A DNA stretch of 64,000 bases, taken from assembly GCF_020165985.1 (NCBI RefSeq), contig NZ_JAIUKZ010000008.1:62001-126000 (forward strand). Reading direction: 5' to 3'. Numbering within the stretch: the first letter of the stretch is position 1; each line of letters starts with the position of its first letter. Origin of the DNA: Bacillus sp. RAR_GA_16. GTDB taxonomy: Bacteria > Bacillota > Bacilli > Bacillales > Guptibacillaceae. This document shows, piece by piece, positions 25,071-34,454 of the stretch. The position numbers and the translations under genes are program-made. Under the pieces are notes generated by a model. The model was not told where the DNA came from. It did not search any database and was given only the letters and a program-made list of their open reading frames with translations.

Positions 25071-25568
25071 TTATGAAAGCACTTTGTTGTAAACCATCAT
25101 AATGGTAAGGATAATCAGACAGGTACTTATTAAACCTTCTCCCTTTGAGGCGGTTTTTAAATAAAGTGGAAAACGAACGCGAAGCGGGATAGGATAAAAT
25201 AGCTGAATTCCTCTTACTGTCATCGCATCTAGAACAATGTGACTTATAATCCCTACTAAGAGACCTGTTTGGATAAGGTGATCATATTGAAAAGTAAAAG
25301 TCGATGTTAACCAGTAGACAAGAATAATAAAAAGAATGCTGTGTGTGATTGTTCGATGTCCAAAAAAACGGCTAATCCCTTTGGATAAAGCTCTTGCTCT
25401 CCTCCCTGTCCACGAACCTGGATGACAAATGTCAGGCAAAAGCCCTCCAAATAAACAAGCTCCGTAAAATACTATTAACTCTGGAGCAGAAAGTTGATCT
25501 GTTATGTAGTAGCTTTGCGCGGCAACACCTAAGCAAATACCGCCAATCGCATGGGTTTTCCCCTCCAT
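25071..25568 (-). CDS. YdjM-family membrane-bound metal-dependent hydrolase
   Basis: A 165-aa membrane protein. The YdjM pattern is clear: MEGKTHAIGG (His near residue 6), GGLLPDICHPGS, GHRTITHS and SHIVLDAMTVRG. These His/Asp residues lie at membrane edges and are proposed to bind metal. In E. coli YdjM is SOS-regulated; no LexA box is evident here. AAGGAGG is upstream of the ATG. It is probably co-transcribed with the TVP38 gene 95 bases downstream. Confidence 0.85.
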   Translation of the reverse strand: MEGKTHAIGGICLGVAAQSYYITDQLSAPELIVFYGACLFGGLLPDICHPGSWTGRRARALSKGISRFFGHRTITHSILFIILVYWLTSTFTFQYDHLIQTGLLVGIISHIVLDAMTVRGIQLFYPIPLRVRFPLYLKTASKGEGLISTCLIILTIMMVYNKVLS

Positions 25569-25691
25569 CTCATTCCTCCTTCATCTGTGTTTTCTTGTTT
25601 GTTTGATTGGAAAGTGCCATTTTAGAGGGGTAGCAATCATATGTTCGCATACCAATTAGTATATCACAAATTCCCTTGCTCACATACAAAG

Positions 25692-25716
25692 AAAACCCGC
25701 TTTTTAGGCGGGTTTT
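25692..25716 (-). terminator. Terminator of parE-parC operon
   Basis: Nine-base-pair stem AAAACCCGC/GCGGGTTTT (25692-25700 with 25708-25716) with a 7-nt loop, eight bases beyond the parC stop, with T run in the leftward direction. Confidence 0.85.
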
Positions 25717-25723
25717 CAGGATT

Positions 25724-28150
25724 TTATATTGGCTTTTGAACTTTCTTAATTTCTACTGCATCGCCTGTTTCACTCACGTCAACGACAAATGACCCGTTGC
25801 TATACCGATCATTTGGTCGATAGGTTGCTGGATCGACCTCTATTGGTTCTCCCTTTTTCGTTCGAACGATAATAAGATCTTGTTTCGTTACTGCCGCAGC
25901 TCCAATGACACGGTGAGGATTTGATTTTAATTCACGCAACATCACAACACCGCGTTTTGCTCTCGTTGTCATTTCAAACTCACTTAGCTGCATTTTCTTT
26001 ACGGCCCCGCGATGAGTGGCCAGGAAAATATCATGCTTTGCTGTTGGCTCATAAATGTTCCCGCTCACGACGAAATCATTATCTTTTAAGTTAATGCCTT
26101 TTACTCCGCTTGCCCGTTGACCAACTAGACTAATTTCTTCTTCTTTAAATCGTAGTCCATATCCAAAGTGTGTAGCAAGGAAAACTTCTTTCCTTCCGTT
26201 TGTTGTGTATACGTCTATCAATTCATCTTCTTTTTTCAACTTAAGCGCCATTAGTGGTTTAGAATACCGCTGTGCTTTGTATTGAGAAAGCTCTGTTTTC
26301 TTGATCATACCTTGTTTCGTGACAAAGACTAAGTATTGGTTTTCTTTAAACTCTTTAATTTCCATTGCCTCGATAATCCGCTCATCAGACTCAATCGATA
26401 CAATGTTAGCCACGTGCTGCCCAAGATCTTTCCACCTGATTTCAGGTAGCTCATGGACAGGTAAATAAAGGTAGCTTCCTTTGTTTGTAAAGAGCAAGAT
26501 GGTATGAGTGGTATTGCTATCAAATTGACGAAGAAGCGTATCCGTTTCCTTCATCCCGAAGTCCTTCCCGTTCGATGCTGCATATGAACGCGGGCTTGTT
26601 CTCTTCACATAACCATCTTCTGTCACTGTTACAATCACATCTTCAGAAGGAATCATCACTTCAAGGTTAACTTTAATATCTTCAATTTCATCTTCAATAA
26701 CGGTCATGCGATCATCCGCATATTTCTTACGAATTTCAAGCAATTCTTTTTTAATAAGATTAACGAGTTTTTTCTCGCTACCAAGAATCGTTTCAAGTTT
26801 ATTAATAAGTTGACTTAGCTCTTCCGATTCCTTTTCTAGGGTTGTAATATCAGTATTCGTTAAGCGGTATAATTGTAAATTCACAATAGCTTCAGCCTGA
26901 GCATCTGTAAAGTCGTATTGCACCATTAAGTTGTTTTTAGCGTCTCGCTTATCTTTTGATGAACGAATTGTTGCAATGACTTCATCCAAAATAGAGATTG
27001 CGCGAATTAACCCTTCCACAACATGCTGGCGATCTTTTGCACGCTTCAAATCATACTCAGATCGACGAATCACGACTTCCTTCTGGTGCTCAATATAAGC
27101 CTTGAGAATTTGCTTTAATCCCATTTGTTTCGGTGTCTTGTTGTAGATGGCGACCATGTTGTAATTGTACGTAATTTGAAGGTCCGTCGCTTTATACAAG
27201 TATTTCAATATGCCGTTAGCATCAGCTTCTTTTTTTAATTCAATCACGAAACGAAGACCGGTGCGATCTGTTTCATCACGTACTTCAGAAATCCCTTCAA
27301 TTTTGCGATCTACACGAAGCTCATCAATTTTCTTAACAAGATTCGCTTTATTGATCTCATATGGAATTTCCGTCACAACTATTTGCTGACGCCCGCCGCG
27401 GACTTCCTCAATCTCCGCCTTGCCACGTAGAATGAACTTTCCTTTTCCTGTTTCGAACGCTTTTCGGATACCTTCAGTACCTTGAGCAATTCCACCAGTT
27501 GGGAAATCTGGTCCTTTAATGACACTCATTAATTCTTGGAGCGTAACGTCAGGATTCTCCATCTGCATCACGGCTGCATCAATGACCTCACCAAGGTTAT
27601 GGGGAGGGATGTCTGTAGCGTATCCAGCTGAAATCCCTGTTGAACCATTGACAAGAAGGTTAGGAAAACGCGCGGGTAGAACGATTGGTTCATTTTGCGT
27701 GTCGTCAAAGTTTGGTGCGAACTCAACCGTATCTTTATCAATATCACGAAGAAGTTCCGATGAAATGGCAGCTAGTCGCGCTTCTGTATAACGCATCGCT
27801 GCAGGAGGGTCTCCATCGACACTCCCGTTATTTCCATGCATCTCCACAAGAATGTTACGTACTTTCCAATCCTGCGTCATACGCACCATTGCATCATACA
27901 CAGACGTATCTCCATGTGGATGGTAGTTACCTATTACGTTACCAACCGTTTTGGCTGATTTCCTAAATGGTTTTTCAGCTGTATTGCCTTCATGATGCAT
28001 CGCATAAAGAATCCTTCGTTGTACAGGCTTCAGACCGTCCCTTGCATCGGGCAGGGCACGGTCCTGAATAATGTATTTACTATATCGCCCAAAAGCGTCA
28101 CCGAGGACATCTTCAAGCGGTAGATCTAGAAATTTCTCTGCGTTAGCCAA
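25724..28150 (-). CDS. parC: DNA topoisomerase IV subunit A
   Basis: An 808-aa protein, the normal length for Gram-positive ParC. It is the breakage-reunion subunit that with ParE decatenates replicated chromosomes. Seen features: [11 protein letters not shown], the quinolone-resistance region [16 protein letters not shown] (wild-type-looking Ser and Asp), and the catalytic Tyr in MRYTEARLA. The C-terminal beta-pinwheel (about 490-808) has repeats such as [24 protein letters not shown] and [16 protein letters not shown]. Adjacency to parE, two bases apart, distinguishes it from gyrA. The ATG follows parE closely, so translation is probably coupled. Confidence 0.95.
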   Translation of the reverse strand: MANAEKFLDLPLEDVLGDAFGRYSKYIIQDRALPDARDGLKPVQRRILYAMHHEGNTAEKPFRKSAKTVGNVIGNYHPHGDTSVYDAMVRMTQDWKVRNILVEMHGNNGSVDGDPPAAMRYTEARLAAISSELLRDIDKDTVEFAPNFDDTQNEPIVLPARFPNLLVNGSTGISAGYATDIPPHNLGEVIDAAVMQMENPDVTLQELMSVIKGPDFPTGGIAQGTEGIRKAFETGKGKFILRGKAEIEEVRGGRQQIVVTEIPYEINKANLVKKIDELRVDRKIEGISEVRDETDRTGLRFVIELKKEADANGILKYLYKATDLQITYNYNMVAIYNKTPKQMGLKQILKAYIEHQKEVVIRRSEYDLKRAKDRQHVVEGLIRAISILDEVIATIRSSKDKRDAKNNLMVQYDFTDAQAEAIVNLQLYRLTNTDITTLEKESEELSQLINKLETILGSEKKLVNLIKKELLEIRKKYADDRMTVIEDEIEDIKVNLEVMIPSEDVIVTVTEDGYVKRTSPRSYAASNGKDFGMKETDTLLRQFDSNTTHTILLFTNKGSYLYLPVHELPEIRWKDLGQHVANIVSIESDERIIEAMEIKEFKENQYLVFVTKQGMIKKTELSQYKAQRYSKPLMALKLKKEDELIDVYTTNGRKEVFLATHFGYGLRFKEEEISLVGQRASGVKGINLKDNDFVVSGNIYEPTAKHDIFLATHRGAVKKMQLSEFEMTTRAKRGVVMLRELKSNPHRVIGAAAVTKQDLIIVRTKKGEPIEVDPATYRPNDRYSNGSFVVDVSETGDAVEIKKVQKPI

Positions 28151-28152
28151 TG

Positions 28153-30124
28153 TTACGCCTCCTCTTCAATAATGGAAATGTTTTCATTCTCGATGATGTT
28201 TGTTTCTTCATTTAGTCCGAATGCCACATTTGATTCAATCCATTGCCTACGCGGTTCGACTTTATCTCCCATAAGAACGGAAACGCGTCGCTCAGCACGT
28301 GCAATATCTTCAATCTTTACACGAATTAACGTGCGGCTTTCAGGATTCATCGTTGTTTCCCATAATTGATCGGCGTTCATCTCACCAAGACCTTTGTAGC
28401 GTTGAATCGTATAGCCTTTTCCAACCTTTTTCATTGCTTTTTTCATACCTTCTTCATCCCAAGCATACTCAACGACTTCTTTTTTCCCTTTTCCTTTACT
28501 CACTTTGTATAGGGGTGGAAGAGCAAGGAATACTTTCCCATGCTCCACAAGCTGTTTCATGTAGCGGTAGAAGAAAGTTAGAAGAAGCACCTGAATATGA
28601 GCACCATCAGTATCAGCATCGGTCATAATAATAACTTTGTCATAATTTGACTCTTCAATATCAAAGTCAGGGCCAACTCCCGCTCCGATGGCATGAATGA
28701 TGGTATTAATTTCTTCGTTTTTAAAAATATCCTGTAACTTCGCTTTCTCTGTATTAATAACTTTTCCTCGTAGTGGAAGAATAGCCTGCGTTCGGCGATC
28801 GCGTCCTTGCTTAGCAGAACCCCCAGCTGAATCACCCTCAACAAGATACAATTCATTTTTCTTCGGATTTCGGGAAGTGGCCGGAGTAAGTTTACCACTA
28901 AGAATGGTCTCTTTGCGTTTCCCTTTCTTACCCGAGCGTGCATCCTCACGCGCTTTTCTTGCTGCTTCACGTGCCTGAGCTGCTTTAATTGACTTCTTAA
29001 TGAGCATCTCACTAATAGATGGATTCTCTTCTAGAAAATAGGAAAATTGACCAGATACTATGGCATCAATCGCTGAACGCGCCTCGCTTGTCCCAAGCTT
29101 ACTTTTCGTCTGACCTTCAAATTGAAGTAACTCTTCTGGAATACGAACTGAGACGATGGCAGTAAATCCTTCACGAATGTCGTTTCCTTCAAGGTTCTTG
29201 TCCTTTTCTTTTAAAAGATTGACTTTCTTTGCGTAGTCATTGATGACGCGTGTAATGGCCGTCTTCATTCCGGATTCATGAGTACCGCCATCTTTCGTTC
29301 GGACGTTATTGACAAAAGAAAGAACATTTTCGGAAAAACCATCATTGTATTGGAAGGAAAAATCCAGTTCTATGCCATTACTTTCACCATTAAATGTGAC
29401 GACCGGATGAAGCGTCTCTTTGTCTTCATTTAAGTAATCAATAAATGCTTCGATACCGGTTTCATAATAGAAGACCTCTTTACGGTCGTGGCGCTTATCA
29501 TCTAATTCGATCTTTAAGCCCTTTAACAAAAAGGCTGCTTCACGTAGGCGCTCACTAAGCGTATCGTAGTTATAATTTAATGTACTAAACATCGTTGGAA
29601 TCCGGTTTAAAATGAATGGTCGTACCTGTTTTACGCGTCTTTCCGATATTTTCAAGGGTCGTTGCCGGTTTCCCTCCATTTTCGAAACGCTGTTTAAAAA
29701 TAAATCCATCTCGATGAATTGTTACCTCTAACCATTCTGAAAGAGCATTTACAACAGATGCACCAACCCCGTGTAAACCACCGCTTGTTTTATAGCCACC
29801 CTGTCCGAATTTACCTCCTGCGTGGAGAATCGTTAGAATGATTTCGGGAGTTGGTTTACCGAGTTTGTGCATACCTACAGGCATACCGCGCCCATTATCT
29901 TCAATACTCACACTATTATCTTCATATAAGGTAACGTTGATTTCATCTCCATGCCCAGCAAGAGCCTCATCAACTGAATTATCGACAATTTCATAAACAA
30001 GATGATGCAATCCTCTTGAGTCGGTGCTCCCGATATACATCCCCGGGCGCTTTCTTACCGCTTCCAATCCTTCTAATACCTGGATTGAATCATCGCTATA
30101 TTCTTGCTTTTGTTTTGTTACCAT
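28153..30124 (-). pseudogene. parE: DNA topoisomerase IV subunit B, interrupted by one frameshift
   Basis: ParE is the ATPase subunit of topoisomerase IV. The first frame (30124 to 29585) gives the GHKL domain: [16 protein letters not shown], then [12 protein letters not shown] and [16 protein letters not shown]. It stops after [11 protein letters not shown] second frame from 29600 gives the transducer and TOPRIM parts (NELYLVEGDSAGGSAKQGRD, IMTDADTDGAHI) to the end. Removing one A from GGAATCC at 29597-29603 on the + strand restores [16 protein letters not shown], the expected ParE sequence. It also gives 656 residues, the usual length. ParE is normally essential, so a sequencing error is likely. 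AAAGGGG lies six bases before the ATG. Confidence 0.93.
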
Positions 30125-30366
30125 GTTTTTCCCCTTTCAACTTGCTGTATAGACTAGCCTACCATATGAGAACGGGTGTTTCTATCTTTTTTGTACCCAA
30201 TCCGTTTTTTAAAGCATTGCCACATCTCACAGATTTTAATAGTCAGGTAGTATTTACAGCCTCTTACTGCGTTCGTTTCCATCGAAACATCTCTGACTTT
30301 CCCTACGAAGATTCATCTTTAAAATCCTCGTCTGAAGGCTCGTAATCATTTCATTCTTACCGTATT

Positions 30367-30390
30367 AAAAAATCCTGCGCAATGGCAGGA
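30367..30390 (-). terminator. Terminator between the secreted-protein gene and parE
   Basis: Six-base-pair stem TCCTGC/GCAGGA (30373-30378 with 30385-30390) followed leftward by six T. The rest of 30125-30426 presumably holds the parE promoter; I could not assign a convincing -35/-10 pair. Confidence 0.7.
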
Positions 30391-30426
30391 GAGAAAAAAA
30401 CATCGAACCGTATTGTACCTTAATGT

Positions 30427-30823
30427 TTAGTCTTCATCAATTGTTTTCACGACATGCACGTTACCTTCTTCATATCCGAGTGTAACGGTATGACCTTCTT
30501 CAACCGACTCCCAATCAGATTTATCGGCTAAATAAGGAGTTTTGTTAACAATAAGATAATAATAAGGTTTGTCCACTGGCGCGTTTGTCGCCTCTTCTGC
30601 ATTTTCATTTGTTATTTCGGCATCATCTTCACTCAAGGTAGTTTCTTTTTCTTGGTCCGTTTCGTCATTTACTCGCGGTTCCTCGTAGCGAATTAGCTTC
30701 TCTTGGAATCTCTCCCGTTTCATAAGCAAGGTTCTCATCTTGTCCATTTGCAAAGGCCGTGCTTATGGCAAGTACGAAACAAAGCAACAAAACAGAAAGA
30801 ATGGTTCCTCTTAACATGTTCAT
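30427..30823 (-). pseudogene. Small secreted acidic protein, frameshifted
   Basis: From ATG 30823, with AAAGGAG eight bases upstream, the frame encodes a clear signal peptide (MLRGTILSVLLLCFVLAIST, cleavage after AFA) and then GQDENLAYETGEI, but it soon stops. The rest of the protein is open in the +1 frame: EKLIRYEEPRVNDETDQ, an acidic Glu/Asp/Asn linker, and a C-terminal beta-type domain DKPYYYLIVNKTPYLADKSD to VHVVKTIDED. Removing one A from GGAATC (30705-30710) joins the two into 131 residues through GEIQEKLIRYEE. The family is not recognised. The gene probably has its own promoter and ends at the terminator above. Confidence 0.75.
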
Positions 30824-31126
30824 ATAGAGGCTCCTTTCAACGTACTTTCGCTCTTAGTTTACCACAGTTTTTTTGTTACGTAGTACGTTTTCTCATAATC
30901 AAATGGATTGTTGAGTCCTAGCAATCATCATTTAATACACCTTTTATTGTCATTTCCTTACTCAAATCAATGAATAGGTATATGGGTTTCACCATTTTCC
31001 TCAAACGAAAAATGTTAACTAACCATTCATTAATTGGTGTCAATTTATATAGTATACAGAGAGTTATCCCTTTCTCATTCAAGACATCTTCACGTTTAGT
31101 TAATTTATATACATTTTGGTAAACCA

Positions 31127-31169
31127 TTTTAAAATAAATGTTGACACAACGGATTTTTTCTTTTACGAT
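31127..31169 (+). promoter_or_regulatory. Candidate bioY promoter with BirA-like operator
   Basis: TTGACA at 31141-31146 and TACGAT at 31164-31169 with 17-base spacing, about 35 bases before the bioY start. TGGTAAACC then 14 bases then GTTGACACAA overlaps the -35 and roughly fits the Bacillus BirA operator plan (TTGTTAACC-N14-16-GGTTAACAA). It is degenerate. Another TGTTAAC half-site is at 31014-31020. Nothing else convincing lies in the 380-base gap 30824-31202. Confidence 0.4.
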
Positions 31170-31202
31170 TCATTATAGTGATAACGAAAGTGAGGTTCAG
31201 TC

Positions 31203-31784
31203 ATGAGGAAAATGAAAACAATTGATTTAGTTTATGCAGGAATGTTTGCTGCATTAATGGCGGTAGGTGCCAATATTGCTCAATTTCTCGTAGTAGGTGG
31301 CGTACCAATTACCTTGCAAACTTTCTTTGCAATTTTAGCCGGTCTTTTACTTGGTAGTCGACTGGGATCCATTTCCATGATCGTTTACACACTAGTTGGT
31401 CTTGCAGGTGCTCCAGTATTCGCTCAGTTTACAGGTGGTCCCGGCGTTTTGTTTAAGCCAACATTCGGATTTATTCTTTCTTATATTTTAGTAGCCTATG
31501 TTGCAGGAAAAATTGTTGAATCAAAGTCAAAGCCAACTGTCATAACATTTATGATTGCTAGTATCACTGCATTTATCTTGAATTATGTCCTTGGTACAAA
31601 TTATATGTATTATGCGTACAAATTTTGGGCTGACGCTCCTGAAGGATTTACTTACGGTATGGCTTGGTTATGGATGCTTGCCCCACTACCTAAAGATATC
31701 CTGTTATCGGTTGTAGCTGCCCTTATTTCACCTCGTATTTATGCTGCCGTTTCGAAAACATCCAAACGTCCACAGGTAGCTTAA
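31203..31784 (+). CDS. bioY: Biotin transporter BioY
   Basis: A 193-aa integral membrane S-component that binds biotin, working alone or with an ECF energy-coupling module. About six TM segments are present. BioY motifs are VPITLQTFFAILAGLLLGSR near residue 35, GGPGVLFKPTFGFILSY near 80 and YYAYKFW near 130. AAGTGAGG precedes the ATG. It stands alone with its own promoter and terminator, as do many Bacillus bioY genes controlled by BirA. Confidence 0.93.
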   Translation: MRKMKTIDLVYAGMFAALMAVGANIAQFLVVGGVPITLQTFFAILAGLLLGSRLGSISMIVYTLVGLAGAPVFAQFTGGPGVLFKPTFGFILSYILVAYVAGKIVESKSKPTVITFMIASITAFILNYVLGTNYMYYAYKFWADAPEGFTYGMAWLWMLAPLPKDILLSVVAALISPRIYAAVSKTSKRPQVA

Positions 31785-31824
31785 TAAGTCATTCCTCTAT
31801 TCCCAATAGATGAATATAAATGAA

Positions 31825-31852
31825 CCGCCGGTTAACAACCGGCGGCTTTTTT
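31825..31852 (+). terminator. Terminator after bioY
   Basis: Perfect 9-bp GC-rich stem CCGCCGGTT/AACCGGCGG (31825-31833 with 31837-31845), AAC loop, and T run from 31847. Confidence 0.92.
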
Positions 31853-31867
31853 CATTGCTGTCTTTTT

Positions 31868-33043
31868 TCATTGCTGTATAGTTTGTTTTGATTTTCCAGC
31901 ATTCAAAAAGAGAGAAACGATAAACATTAGCGCAAGAAAGACAATCACAAGGCTGAATCCACCTCTCGCTCCAAAGGCTTCAGAAACAATACCGATAATA
32001 TAGCCTGCAATACCGCCCCCAATACCAGATGCAACATAAATCAATCCAAGTGCAGTGCCGGGATTCTTAGAAATGGTCGTACCAAAAGCAGTTGCGGTTG
32101 GGAATAAAGTAGAAAAGAAGAGTCCTGCTCCGGCAAATAAGTATGGCACTTGATTTGCAAAGAAGAAGCTAATGGCAATGATAATGACAGAGCCTAATGA
32201 GAATGAAATCATGATCAAGCGTTCGTTAATTTTATTTGCAAGATAGGCAACACCCAGTCGGCCGATCATAAAAAAAACCGAAAACAGCGACAGAATGGTA
32301 GCGACCATATCTGATTTTGCTTCATTTGATATCCCTCCAAGTTCAAGAGATTTTAAATACGGTGGAAAGAAGTTTGTGAATGAAACTTCAGCAGAAACTT
32401 CGAAGATTAAGAAAAACATTAAGAAGACCATTTGCGCGTCTTTTAACATCGGAATAAAGGCTTTTAAATTGATCTTTTCTGCTTTTCCATCCGGAAATTT
32501 CACGGACGTTACGTAAAATATGACCAGAATGTTCAGGATAGCAATGGCAAGGTAGAAATAACGCCATGAAGCAAATTGGAACATATAGTTAAGTAGTTGA
32601 GGGAAAACAATCATTCCGAGACCATAAATCCCCATCGCTAAATTAAACATTTGGTTTTGTTTTTCTGGATAAGCAGCGGGTACAATGGCATTTGATGCAA
32701 CACCTAGCGCACCTAAACCAAATCCGATTAGCATATAAAACCCAAGAAAGAAAGTAATGTTTGGTGCGAACCCTGTACCTGCAAACCCTAAGCCCATCAC
32801 TATTGTTGCGAAGATCACCATTATTCTTAATCCTTTTTTATCAGTTAAATAGCCAAATATTAAACTAGCAAGCGTAAAGCCTAGTTGGAAAATCAAAACA
32901 ACAAGACCAAATTGACTCATATCAAGCCCAATGTCAGTTTCTACTTTATCGAGCACAATCCCCTTGGTATTTGTAACCCCACCTGACACAAATTGAGTAA
33001 ATAACAAAATCATTAATGCATGAATACTTTTTCCTTTTCCCAT
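31868..33043 (-). CDS. MFS transporter
   Basis: A 391-aa 12-TM major facilitator. The conserved loop 2-3 motif appears as FGYLTDKKGLRIM near residue 65, and a long central loop (about 180-210, KFPDGKAEKINLKAF) separates the halves. Overall shape resembles FucP-like or general sugar/organic-acid MFS members; the substrate is unknown. I start at ATG 33043 (MGKGKSIHALM), which has GGAGG eight bases upstream. The longer frame's extra five codons overlap that site. It is monocistronic, facing bioY. Confidence 0.85.
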   Translation of the reverse strand: MGKGKSIHALMILLFTQFVSGGVTNTKGIVLDKVETDIGLDMSQFGLVVLIFQLGFTLASLIFGYLTDKKGLRIMVIFATIVMGLGFAGTGFAPNITFFLGFYMLIGFGLGALGVASNAIVPAAYPEKQNQMFNLAMGIYGLGMIVFPQLLNYMFQFASWRYFYLAIAILNILVIFYVTSVKFPDGKAEKINLKAFIPMLKDAQMVFLMFFLIFEVSAEVSFTNFFPPYLKSLELGGISNEAKSDMVATILSLFSVFFMIGRLGVAYLANKINERLIMISFSLGSVIIIAISFFFANQVPYLFAGAGLFFSTLFPTATAFGTTISKNPGTALGLIYVASGIGGGIAGYIIGIVSEAFGARGGFSLVIVFLALMFIVSLFLNAGKSKQTIQQ

Positions 33044-33171
33044 GACCGTAACCTCCAAAAATTAATCTAAGACAGGGGATTCCACGGGTATTCTAACTTA
33101 AAACTTGCAAATATTTTCCGACTTTTTTCAGAGAGCGTTTCCACCACTGTCATAAATGAGTTAGAAAACCA

Positions 33172-33206
33172 TAAAAAAAGTTGTAGAGGAGTTTCCTCTA
33201 CAACTT
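33172..33206 (-). terminator. Terminator overlapping the stop codon of the antiporter gene
   Basis: Perfect 13-bp stem (33178-33190 with 33194-33206) with a GTT loop. Its right arm includes part of the antiporter stop codon. Seven T follow in the leftward direction. Confidence 0.9.
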
Positions 33207-34194
33207 ACTTCATTGTATAAACAGTAAACGTGGCGATAAAATAAATAATCACAATTAAAATGGAAGGTAACATATAAAAAAGCGTACTTCGCTTATTTTT
33301 TCGGGTAATGCTATACAAAATAACGAGCACAACGATAATAGAAGACACCGTTGTTATGATGTTTGAAGGACTTGCGTGCTGAAAAAGATTAGTCTTAAAA
33401 TATATGGCATCGGTAAAGGAGAGAAGCATGATATTAAAGGCATTACTTCCTAAAAGTGAGCTTACGCCCATACTGTAATTTCTTAATTTTAAAGCAGTTG
33501 CAACACTTACAGCATCAGGAAGTGAAGTACTTGCTCCGACAAGAAAAGATCCTACAAAAGAGGCGCCAAGTCCTGTGCTCTCTGCAATTCGATCCGCTGT
33601 TAATGTAAGTATCGTCCCTACGATCATAATTCCAACAGCTGACAAGATAAACATGGTTAAGACTCTTTGATAAGAAAAATCTCCATATTTTTCGTTTTTA
33701 CGACTCTTTCTTTTCACTTGTTCTTCCGTTTGACGATTGATCCATTTAACGCCAACAAAGTAAATAAGCACTAAAATGACGGAACTGTAGCCAATGTGGA
33801 AAATACTCGCTGGCAGGGCTAACGATAAGCCGGCAACAACAATCAGTGTCATTACGATTACTAAATAGATATAGAGTTTACTACCTAAATCCGTTTGTCC
33901 CATAATTTGTTCTCGGCGGTAAACCATATCGAGAACAGCAAGAGCTAATAGATTAAATAAATTACTCCCAAGTAAATTCCCAATCGCAAGATCAGGACTA
34001 TCGATGACAATAGCGGTAACACTTGAAGTTAATTCCGGAAGCGAAATAGCGGCACCGATAATAATGCCCATAAAAGCAGAGGATGTTTTGGTTTTTTCAC
34101 TAATGGCATCTCCGTACATAGCAAGTCGAGTTGCCACAAAATACGTTGCAATGGCTGCTAAAATAAATAGTAGTATGGTGAGATATAAATTCAT
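33205..34194 (-). CDS. CaCA-family sodium/calcium antiporter (YrbG-like)
   Basis: A 329-aa membrane protein with about ten TM segments and two inverted alpha repeats. The first repeat has GAAISLPELTSSVTA followed by GNLLGSNLFNLLAL. The second has GASTSLPDAVSVATA followed by GVSSLLGSNAFNIMLL. The paired E/D residues and GSNxFN motifs form the cation site in Na+/Ca2+ exchangers. It probably extrudes Ca2+ in exchange for Na+ or H+. GAAGGAG is upstream of the ATG. A strong hairpin lies in its leader (34256-34293). Confidence 0.9.
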   Translation of the reverse strand: MNLYLTILLFILAAIATYFVATRLAMYGDAISEKTKTSSAFMGIIIGAAISLPELTSSVTAIVIDSPDLAIGNLLGSNLFNLLALAVLDMVYRREQIMGQTDLGSKLYIYLVIVMTLIVVAGLSLALPASIFHIGYSSVILVLIYFVGVKWINRQTEEQVKRKSRKNEKYGDFSYQRVLTMFILSAVGIMIVGTILTLTADRIAESTGLGASFVGSFLVGASTSLPDAVSVATALKLRNYSMGVSSLLGSNAFNIMLLSFTDAIYFKTNLFQHASPSNIITTVSSIIVVLVILYSITRKNKRSTLFYMLPSILIVIIYFIATFTVYTMK

Positions 34195-34255
34195 AGATGA
34201 TCTCCTTCAAAAGTTCGTTTCTCACCTTCACCATTACCTTCGCTCCACAAACCTA

Positions 34256-34293
34256 AACCATTACTTTAAAGATGTATTTAAAATGTAATGGTT
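34256..34293 (-). promoter_or_regulatory. Leader hairpin upstream of the antiporter gene
   Basis: Nine-base perfect arms AACCATTAC (34256-34264) and GTAATGGTT (34285-34293), extended by TTTAAA pairs inside, 62 bases before the antiporter ATG. There is no T run leftward, so it is not an obvious terminator. It may be a 5' UTR structure or operator; no known riboswitch was recognised. Confidence 0.4.
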
Positions 34294-34454
34294 CAAAATT
34301 ATTGATATTTAAAATCAGAGCAATGAAAAATTCTTACGAGATACGTTAAATAGTTATAATAAAATCGTCTCTAAAGATGCTTTTCCGATACATATATAGA
34401 AAAGAACCCTCTCTAAGAGCAGGATTCCTAATGAACATTTATTCGTCTGTTTCG

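Noticed and set aside
25724-28150. gyrA instead of parC
   Set aside because: It directly follows a topoisomerase IV-type B subunit gene with a two-base gap, and the pinwheel lacks the typical GyrA-box QRRGGKG.
30918-31127. 69-codon - strand ORF upstream of bioY
   Set aside because: No ribosome site or recognisable domain. It lies in the bioY regulatory region.
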